Assembly (NCBI GenBank): GCA_027484685.1
Contig: JAIXSO010000045.1
Coordinates: 1-48,572, forward strand
DNA from: Bacteroidota bacterium
GTDB taxonomy: Bacteria; Bacteroidota; Bacteroidia; UKL13-3
Length of the DNA: 48,572 bases
Direction of reading: 5' to 3'
This document shows, piece by piece, positions 42,687-48,572 of the stretch (positions within the stretch are counted from its first letter, which is position 1; every line of letters begins with the position of its first letter). The position numbers and the translations under genes are program-made. The notes under the pieces are model-generated. The model made no database searches and was not told the DNA's origin. It saw only the letters and a program-made list of their open reading frames with translations.

Positions 42687-43854
42687 GTTCAAACTTACCT
42701 TGATTGCTAATTTTGAAAGAATTCACTTTTTCAATTTTAGTGCTCAATAACTCATTGTCAAATTCTGTTTTATTGTATTTTTCTTTCCAATTTCTTTTGT
42801 ATTCTTTACAAACAACTGCTCCATTATCAAAACTAAATTCACCAGTAATTTCGGCACTTTGCGATGCTACTATTTTATAATCAATAATATTTACAGCATT
42901 ATCATATGTAGCTAATACATGGTAAATGTGGCGCATATCTTTAGGGCAAGCTGTTTCTGAACTGTCAATGGCATAATGTAAAACAGTAATTGAATCGTTT
43001 AACTTAAAAGCATTTAAAAAATTATAGTTTGAAAACTCGCCTTTATGGTCTCTGCTTTCTTTTAAAAACATATTTTCTACATGAACCAAACTAGGAGTTT
43101 CATAATCAAAGTTCATCCCATTAAAGTTGGCATAATCAAAATCGGAAACACTGTTTAAATCAACTTGAAACTGAGGTGCATTGTTAATTCGTTTTAGCAT
43201 GGCAGTAAAATTTTCTGCATTGGTACCATACGATTCTCTTTCTTCATCAGTTAAAAAATATAGCTGTAAGGTTTTGTATGTTAAACTCTCTTTATCGCAC
43301 ACCACCAAAGGGTTTTCAAAAAATTGATCCTTTAATTTTGGCAACGAAAAATTTAATTCTGATGCCATATCAAATACATCGTAAGGCAAAGAATTATAAG
43401 CTAAAAAGCTACTTACCATTAAATTTAAAAAAGTTTCTTCGCTTGGCGCTTCAAAAACATAATAATCTACCCAATTATCATCCACCTTTTCACTTTTTTT
43501 TCTGGAGATGAATTCAAATAAATTATGTGCTTCGTTAAATTGTTTATCTTTTAAAAGCAATTGACCTAACTTTTTATAACTATCCAAATTAGGATGAATA
43601 GTAATAGCCCTTTTTAAATTCCAAATGGCCTTTTTTAAATTAATCTCTTCTTGCTCCTTAGCTTTGGTTAAGTAATTATCTGCTATTGATTTATGTTTAT
43701 CGCCCACGGTTTTTATGTAATTACCCACCGTATCTGCATCATAAATTAAGCTGGCTCTTACTGGTATAATATCTTCCATTTCTGGATCATTATTGCTGCA
43801 AGCAGCCAAAAAAACTATATTTATAAATAATAAAATTTGAACTATTTTTTTCAT
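42667..43854 (-). CDS. TPR-containing lipoprotein, paralogue of the next gene
   Basis: A 395-residue lipoprotein (signal FINIVFLAAC). Residues 60-130 form TPR-like helices (AIWNLKRAITIHPNLDSYKKLGQLLLKDKQF), followed by a beta-rich domain to the C-terminus. It shares layout, length and local identity (IYDAD near residue 43) with the gene at 43862-45064, so the two are a tandem duplicate. The start at 43854 was chosen because it begins the lipoprotein signal. Function unknown. Confidence 0.75.
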   Translation of the reverse strand: MKKIVQILLFINIVFLAACSNNDPEMEDIIPVRASLIYDADTVGNYIKTVGDKHKSIADNYLTKAKEQEEINLKKAIWNLKRAITIHPNLDSYKKLGQLLLKDKQFNEAHNLFEFISRKKSEKVDDNWVDYYVFEAPSEETFLNLMVSSFLAYNSLPYDVFDMASELNFSLPKLKDQFFENPLVVCDKESLTYKTLQLYFLTDEERESYGTNAENFTAMLKRINNAPQFQVDLNSVSDFDYANFNGMNFDYETPSLVHVENMFLKESRDHKGEFSNYNFLNAFKLNDSITVLHYAIDSSETACPKDMRHIYHVLATYDNAVNIIDYKIVASQSAEITGEFSFDNGAVVCKEYKRNWKEKYNKTEFDNELLSTKIEKVNSFKISNQGKFEPIVLTN

Positions 43855-43861
43855 GATAAAA

Positions 43862-45064
43862 TTATTTTGAAGCCACAACACTTAACGAATCAACAAAGCC
43901 ATCAGAAACACTTTTGGCAACAATTTGCCCTTGCTCATTTATAGCATAAACACCTTTTGAAACAGGAACATATTCCTTTACCGTATTTTCTTCAAAAGAC
44001 ACTTCGGTAATAGGTTTATCCCAAATTCTTTTAAAATCTTCCATCACAATTTCGCCATTGCTAACTATACTGCTTCTAATTTTCTCGGCAGAGCATTGGC
44101 ACGCAATAGATTTACGTGAAATTATTTGTCCTGATTGGTTGTTATAAACCGCCAATGTGGTGGTAACTGGCTGCATGCTTTGCCCCCAAAAGCTTACCGA
44201 TGCATATACCAAAGCAGTATAATTTTCGGTTTCTTTTACTTTAGCCACATAAAAATAATCGTGAGATACATCTCTACCAAAACTGGTATTTTGCATTTCA
44301 GGAATAAACTTTGCAAAATCATAACTAATGGATTGATTGTAACTTTCCATTTCAATATTTTCTTTATCAATTACCAACTTGTTGTTTTGAACCGGAAAAG
44401 CATTTTTAAAAACTTCAAACAATGCATTGCCCCCTCCTGCTGATTGCCTTGCTTTTATGTTAACCAACATTTCGTGGTACTGAGGTGTATTAGTAATTCC
44501 TTTTAAACGCGCATCATTTTTTAACAATATTGTGTCATTAAAACCATTCATAAATGCTTGACTCAACTCCCCAATCACACTATTTACCACGTTTTTATTT
44601 GGCTCAAATTTGTTCAATAAATTATTAGCGCAAGCCAACTTATAATGCAGAACAGATGTAGGCTGAAACTGAATGCGCTCGGCAAGTTCATAAGCTTTTA
44701 TACTTTCCTCAATAGAGGCTTTAGTTTGCATATCTAACAAGGCGTTTGCCATTTCATAATATGTTTTTGACTCAGGAAAAATAAGTATTGAGTTTTTAAA
44801 AGCTCTAACTGCTGCATAAAGCGTTTTTTTATTTTTATATAAATCAATGCCTTTTAAAAATTCTATCCTACTTTTTTGTTTGATAGAATCAATTGATAAT
44901 TCTTCGGCATCAAAAACCATATCCGAAACCAAATCAGCATCGTAAATATTGGCTTCTTTTAGCTTTAATAATTTAATTTTTAAAGGGCTTTTTGCTTTGT
45001 TTTGGCTGCAAGCCATCACTAAAATAAATACACCCAAAATCCCGAACCATTGCAACTTTTTCAT
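43862..45064 (-). CDS. TPR-containing lipoprotein, paralogue of the previous gene
   Basis: A 400-residue lipoprotein (signal GVFILVMAC). TPR-like helices at about 70-140 include TLYAAVRAFKNSILIFPESKTYYEMANALLD; they are followed by a beta-rich half with FAKFIPEMQNTSFGRDVSHDYFYVAK. The start was placed at 45064, at the lipoprotein signal, rather than at the earlier ATG 45103, which lies inside the upstream terminator region. Only 7 bases separate it from its paralogue's start, so they form one operon. Function unknown. Confidence 0.75.
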   Translation of the reverse strand: MKKLQWFGILGVFILVMACSQNKAKSPLKIKLLKLKEANIYDADLVSDMVFDAEELSIDSIKQKSRIEFLKGIDLYKNKKTLYAAVRAFKNSILIFPESKTYYEMANALLDMQTKASIEESIKAYELAERIQFQPTSVLHYKLACANNLLNKFEPNKNVVNSVIGELSQAFMNGFNDTILLKNDARLKGITNTPQYHEMLVNIKARQSAGGGNALFEVFKNAFPVQNNKLVIDKENIEMESYNQSISYDFAKFIPEMQNTSFGRDVSHDYFYVAKVKETENYTALVYASVSFWGQSMQPVTTTLAVYNNQSGQIISRKSIACQCSAEKIRSSIVSNGEIVMEDFKRIWDKPITEVSFEENTVKEYVPVSKGVYAINEQGQIVAKSVSDGFVDSLSVVASK

Positions 45065-45094
45065 TGTAAAATAAATTGGTAGCAATATATAAAA

Positions 45095-45120
45095 AAAAGC
45101 CACTTTTTAGGGTGGCTTTT
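45095..45120. terminator. Intrinsic terminator after the NmrA-like gene
   Basis: A 9-base-pair stem (AAAAGCCAC at 45095-45103 with GTGGCTTTT at 45112-45120) and an 8-base loop, 19 bases after the minus-strand stop at 45139, with an A-run beyond that reads as T on the minus strand. Confidence 0.8.
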
Positions 45121-45138
45121 AAAGTGGTTTATGATAAT

Positions 45139-46026
45139 TTAAGCATGGTAAGCTGCTTCAAATTCTTTAGCAAAACTAGCTAATTTTATTTTTCCTAATA
45201 TAGGTTTGTTGTTCCAATAATCAGCTTGTAATAAACCTTCACGAATTGATTTTCCCATTTCCACATAACCATCAGCATTGGTTTTAGGTAAACCTGATTG
45301 TAACATGCCATTTAAAGCATCTTCATCGCTAAATGTAACCCATGGTGTATTGGGTTTATTGGCTGCGTTTGAAAGTGCTTCAGCAATTTCTGTTACCGAA
45401 CATTCATCGCTGGCAATGTATTGAACCGTTTTTCCAGTAAAGTTTAAATGTAACAAGTTTTCAGTTACTGCTTCAGCAATTTCGCTGGTGTGTACCAATA
45501 CTAATTTTTCGTTAGTATTGCCAAAATTGCTACCCATGATACCTGCATTTTTAATTAAACCAATCATACCAAACAAGTTGTAAAAGAAATATGATGGACG
45601 TAACATTTTAACATTTACATCAGCTAATTTTTCAAGTTCAGTTTCTAAATAAGCCAAACCATCAATTGGGCCAGCACCTTGGCGCAAATGGGCTCCAATA
45701 CTGCTTAATTGCACCACATTTTTTACTCCATTTAATTTAATAGCTTCTACATAAATATCGGCTACTTGTTTTTGATATTCCATTAAATTGGTAGTAGCAA
45801 AATTTGGCGGAATCATTAAATAAACTGCATCGGCTCCACTAAATGTTTGGTTAATAAACGCTTCATCCGACACACTTCCAATGGCTGCTATTGCGCCTAA
45901 AGCTTCAATTTCGGCTTTTTTGTTTTCGTTACTACTAATTACTACCACTTGATGGTGAGCGGCTACTAAATTTTTTACTACTGGTTGGCTAATATGGCCT
46001 AACGACCCTGTGATTACATATTTCAT
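45139..46026 (-). CDS. NmrA-like NAD(P)-binding oxidoreductase
   Basis: A 295-residue Rossmann-fold protein. It opens KYVITGSLGHISQPVVKNL (TGxxGxxG-like), has VVQLSSIGAHLRQG near residue 115 and MLRPSYFFYN near residue 148, as in the NmrA/QOR2 atypical short-chain dehydrogenases that act as NAD(P)H-dependent reductases or redox sensors. ATG 46026 gives the Rossmann start; the longer frame to 46056 would read through the promoter. It is divergent from an HxlR regulator, the usual partner of quinone- or aldehyde-responsive reductase genes. Confidence 0.88.
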   Translation of the reverse strand: MKYVITGSLGHISQPVVKNLVAAHHQVVVISSNENKKAEIEALGAIAAIGSVSDEAFINQTFSGADAVYLMIPPNFATTNLMEYQKQVADIYVEAIKLNGVKNVVQLSSIGAHLRQGAGPIDGLAYLETELEKLADVNVKMLRPSYFFYNLFGMIGLIKNAGIMGSNFGNTNEKLVLVHTSEIAEAVTENLLHLNFTGKTVQYIASDECSVTEIAEALSNAANKPNTPWVTFSDEDALNGMLQSGLPKTNADGYVEMGKSIREGLLQADYWNNKPILGKIKLASFAKEFEAAYHA

Positions 46027-46037
46027 TTTTTTATTTG

Positions 46038-46093
46038 TTGCTTTATTGCGGAGCAAACATATATTTGTACTTACTTTTTTACTAGTACTTACT
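46038..46093. promoter_or_regulatory. Divergent overlapping promoters with a likely HxlR operator
   Basis: Plus strand: TTG (46038-46040), 19-base spacer, TATATTTG (46060-46067), giving a start near 46074 for the regulator. Minus strand: TATGTTTG (46061-46054) for the reductase, overlapping the plus-strand box. Two exact copies of GTACTTACT (46068-46076 and 46085-46093), 17 bases apart, cover the regulator's start site and look like the operator. Confidence 0.6.
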
Positions 46094-46110
46094 AAAAAGT
46101 ATGTTTAAAT

Positions 46111-46467
46111 ATGAATACAAGAAAAACCACTTCGAGCAATTACGAAAACGAATTAGAAATAAATAAATGCCCCGTAACTTTTACTTTAAAACTAATTGGC
46201 GGACGATGGAAACCTTTAATTTTATGGCAATTATCAACAGGCACTAAACGATACAACGAGTTAAAAAAAGCCCTTCCAAAAATTTCAGAAAAAATGCTGA
46301 TTGAAAAATTGAAGGAACTTGAAAGCGATAATTTGGTGATAAGAAAAGCCAAACCTGTGGTTCCTCCTTATGTTGATTACCAATTAAGCGAACTAGGAAA
46401 TTCATTAACTCCAATACTTAAATCCATGGCCAAATGGGGCTTGAACGAAATGGGAAAGGAGAATTAG
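46111..46467 (+). CDS. HxlR-family transcriptional regulator
   Basis: A 118-residue winged-helix regulator: CPVTFTLKLIGGRWKPLILWQL with the conserved near-N-terminal Cys19, RYNELKKALPKISEKMLIEKLKELE as the recognition region, and YQLSELGNSLTPIL as the wing. HxlR proteins commonly sense reactive quinones, aldehydes or disulfide stress through that cysteine. It faces the NmrA-like gene across shared promoter DNA, suggesting it represses both. Its TAG stop begins a 7-base-period tract. Confidence 0.93.
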   Translation: MNTRKTTSSNYENELEINKCPVTFTLKLIGGRWKPLILWQLSTGTKRYNELKKALPKISEKMLIEKLKELESDNLVIRKAKPVVPPYVDYQLSELGNSLTPILKSMAKWGLNEMGKEN

Positions 46468-46513
46468 TTGTTCGTTGTTCGTTTCTCGATGCTCGTTAAT
46501 CGTTATTCGTTAA
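46465..46513 (+). repeat. Heptanucleotide-periodic tract starting at the hxlR stop codon
   Basis: From the stop TAG the sequence runs as seven units of 7 bases: TAGTTGT, TCGTTGT, TCGTTTC, TCGATGC, TCGTTAA, TCGTTAT, TCGTTAA. The phase matches the stop codon exactly. Confidence 0.85.
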
Positions 46514-46515
46514 TT

Positions 46516-46669
46516 ACATCCCCCTTGCCGAAAACTTTCGGCACCCTTCAGCCTTGCTAAGGTCACGCCAAAAAGCGTGAGAGGAATTATTCCCGCACTC
46601 TTTTTTAAACTTAAAACTTCGAACTAAATCACGCATGGCGTGAAAGTACTAAAAACTAGGAACTTAAAA
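46516..46669. repeat. Composite intergenic repeat, second copy
   Basis: Shares ACATCCCCCT (46516-46525), GGAATTATTCCCGCAC (46583-46598) and AACTAAATCACGC with the palindrome TCACGCATGGCGTGA (46622-46644) with the uvrB-side element at 20029-20246. It also has hairpins GCCGAAA/TTTCGGC (46527-46542) and TCACGC/GCGTGA (46563-46580). Near the T9SS gene it ends in 7-base units. Confidence 0.7.
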
Positions 46670-48349
46670 CTAACGAAGCAAAGTTACTGTTCCTTTTTGG
46701 GTTTGGGGTAAAAAGCCTTTGTACTGATAATTTACCAATACTACATATACGCCAATGCTGCTGTTTTTAGCATCCCAAGCTTTGGTAGGGTCGGTGGTGG
46801 TAAATACTTCATTACCCCAATTATCAAATATTTTAAACTCGTATTTTATTAGGTTTTTGGTTTTAAATATGGGTTTATAAGCATCGTTTAGGTTATCGTT
46901 ATTAGGGGTGAAGGCATTGGGTATAAATACTTCGGCTTTGCATAGTTCATCTACCATGATGCTTTTGGTTTGGGTGCAGTTAAAACTATCGATTACCGTT
47001 AAGTTATATATTTGAGATTGTTGGCTATACACTGTTTTGGTGGTTTCGCCTGTTGGCTGCCATAGGTAAGTTTTAAACTTAGCACCTGCATCTAGCAGTA
47101 TTTGGGGCACATCGTCAAAACAAGTAGTAGTATCAGTTATGGGTATTTGAATGGCCGGCTTTTGAGTAATGGTAACAGTATCGGTTAAGGTACAAGTATT
47201 TTTAGTTACTGTTAACCAAACTTTTATGTTACCATTTAACAAATCAACTCCATTAACTAATAAACTATTAACTAAAGAACCATTATGCCATAAATAACTA
47301 TCGTTAGCGGTAGCAGTTAAGGTTAAGTTGGGTTGGTTAAAACAGAAAAAAGTATCTTTAGGTAAACCTGTACTAATGGGTTGATTGATTAAATTGATAC
47401 TATCCCACATGTACACTGTGCCACCATATAACCAACTTTTTACCCAAACCATACCCGGCTTGGTAAACTGGCGTAGTTTATCTGTTTTATTACCATCAAA
47501 CCATTCAAAACTATCTGCTTGGGCTACTGCACCTAGCTGCAAAGGTGCATTATTGCATAAAATGCTATCGTAATAATGGGTGGTGTTTTGAGGTATAAGG
47601 GATACATCATCAATGTAGTATAAAGCAGCTTCAACTTCTTTATTAAGCCATGGTTCAGGATGACCATAAGTTTTATAAAACTTGGTACCTGCATAAGGAT
47701 TAAAAGTTCCAATTAGCACATATTGTTCAGTTCCATTTGCCTCAAATACACCGCTTACTTCCATCCAATTAATGGTATCGCTTAAAATTTTGGTTGAATC
47801 ATTATTTATTTGAGCAGGAAGTTCAATAAAATTGTCGTTTTTTAGCTGTGGTACAGAACTACAAAATAACATACCCATGTTAGCAATGCTAAAATTTCTA
47901 AACGCTCCATTATCAGCATATACTTTAGTGCATCCAGAGGTAAAAAAGCCACCTTTATATATTAATCTGTTAATACATTTTTCTTTTAACCTAGCTCCTA
48001 TATAATCATTTTTAAAGCCTATATTATTTATATAATGATAAGTGGTAGGATAAAATGCAGCATAAGCATTTCCACTTTTGGTTAACTGGTAACCAGCATT
48101 ATTAAGCGGTACCCCAAAATTAAAAGATAAAGGTAAAGGATTTGAGCAGCTATTAAAATAAACAGCTTCATTACCATAACCACCAAAACTAAACCAATAA
48201 TTTGCATTGAAATTTGAATCAAGTTTGATTTCACTTTCAGAAGTAGGACAATTCTTGTATGATTCAAAACTGCCGTTTTGCACAAGGTTTTGTTGAGCAT
48301 TTGTTAATTTTACAAATAAAAACAATAGAAATAAAGCTATGTACCTCAT
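46670..48349 (-). CDS. T9SS type B (gliding motility-associated) cargo protein
   Basis: A 559-residue secreted protein. The signal peptide ends TNAQ near residue 19. It then opens LVQNGSFESYKNCP, a carbohydrate-binding-like start common in such proteins. Ig/PKD-like repeats occupy about 270-470. A type B C-terminal sorting domain occupies the last 85 residues: FIPNAFTPNNDNLNDAY, FKIFDNWGNEVF, AWDAKNSSIGVYV. The domain directs export by the type IX system and attachment at the cell surface. The stop is TAG and runs into 7-base units. The 5' flank to the window end holds only the palindrome at 48480. Confidence 0.92.
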   Translation of the reverse strand: MRYIALFLLFLFVKLTNAQQNLVQNGSFESYKNCPTSESEIKLDSNFNANYWFSFGGYGNEAVYFNSCSNPLPLSFNFGVPLNNAGYQLTKSGNAYAAFYPTTYHYINNIGFKNDYIGARLKEKCINRLIYKGGFFTSGCTKVYADNGAFRNFSIANMGMLFCSSVPQLKNDNFIELPAQINNDSTKILSDTINWMEVSGVFEANGTEQYVLIGTFNPYAGTKFYKTYGHPEPWLNKEVEAALYYIDDVSLIPQNTTHYYDSILCNNAPLQLGAVAQADSFEWFDGNKTDKLRQFTKPGMVWVKSWLYGGTVYMWDSINLINQPISTGLPKDTFFCFNQPNLTLTATANDSYLWHNGSLVNSLLVNGVDLLNGNIKVWLTVTKNTCTLTDTVTITQKPAIQIPITDTTTCFDDVPQILLDAGAKFKTYLWQPTGETTKTVYSQQSQIYNLTVIDSFNCTQTKSIMVDELCKAEVFIPNAFTPNNDNLNDAYKPIFKTKNLIKYEFKIFDNWGNEVFTTTDPTKAWDAKNSSIGVYVVLVNYQYKGFLPQTQKGTVTLLR

Positions 48350-48479
48350 ACCATACAAATTTGATAAAACTATTGTGAAAAACAAATAAAAACAGAATAG
48401 GATTTAGCCAAAACACACACCAATATTAGCTTTCACAAATAGGAGTTTGGCTATAGCCATTTGTTTATTATCTTCTTAT

Positions 48480-48499
48480 CCACGACCTAAAGGTCGTGG
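48480..48499. repeat. Perfect palindrome, REP- or IS200-end-like
   Basis: CCACGACCT and AGGTCGTGG form 9-base arms around AA. GC content is far above the surroundings. Such hairpins with CACG-type arms are recognised by TnpA/RAYT transposases in other genomes; no such gene is in the window. The rest of 48350-48572 shows a second short palindrome (TGGCTATAGCCA at 48448-48459) and no gene. Confidence 0.6.
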
Positions 48500-48572
48500 C
48501 AATTGATCCATCCATACAGCCATGTCTATTGAATAGGATAATTTGTTTTAGATATTACAAAGATTAATAAGT

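Overview
The window is an AT-rich chromosomal segment of a Bacteroidota bacterium, probably from the Chitinophagales/Sphingobacteriales/Cytophagales side of the phylum. The evidence is a type IX secretion C-terminal domain (46670-48349), an Omp28-type lipoprotein, bacillithiol synthase BshC, the rpmB-rpmG-DUF4295 trio, DUF6029 and DUF1684 proteins, LpoB next to a COG3014 protein, many short lipoproteins, and promoter boxes of the Bacteroidota form TTG-N17-23-TAnnTTTG. No rRNA, tRNA, CRISPR array, integrase or transposase gene was found.

Layout. 1-8469: cell-surface glycan genes (flippase, chain-length regulator, O-antigen ligase-like polymerase, two GT-C-type membrane glycosyltransferases), with a CoA-transferase subunit gene in between. 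8476-9873: tatD and tcdA. 9692-14319: a compact island between two copies of the tcdA 3' end, carrying a histidine kinase with a second Hsp90/MORC-like ATPase domain, a receiver-domain partner and a small membrane protein. 14510-19900: envelope lipoproteins, a DUF6029 beta-barrel and accessory genes. 20255-26468: uvrB, a ParE-type toxin pair, a TlpA thioredoxin, lpoB and a COG3014 lipoprotein. 26497-33078, mostly minus strand: bshC, rimO, an ATPase/DUF4276 pair that looks like a defence module, ftsY, DUF4295, rpmG and rpmB. 33278-34498: ccmC, a ccmD-like gene and ccmE. 34550-40697: a gene fragment, a transglutaminase/lipoprotein pair, hrpB, and a beta-barrel gene between duplicated hrpB ends. 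40907-46467: accessory lipoproteins, a DUF2306 protein, and a divergent NmrA-like/HxlR pair. 46670-48349: a T9SS cargo protein.

Two themes stand out. First, accessory cassettes sit at the ends of housekeeping genes beside duplicated gene ends or palindromic repeats: the kinase/receiver island at tcdA (repeats about 97% identical, with every coding difference synonymous), the beta-barrel gene at hrpB (an older, degraded duplication), and the ATPase/DUF4276 pair between ftsY and rimO (flanked by inverted GCCACAGATT arms). Second, several genes end in TAG and run directly into tracts with a 7-base period beginning TAGTTGT or similar. The kinase/receiver module is the best candidate here for an undescribed system, possibly a conflict or stress-signalling device. 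That function is inferred from architecture and context only.
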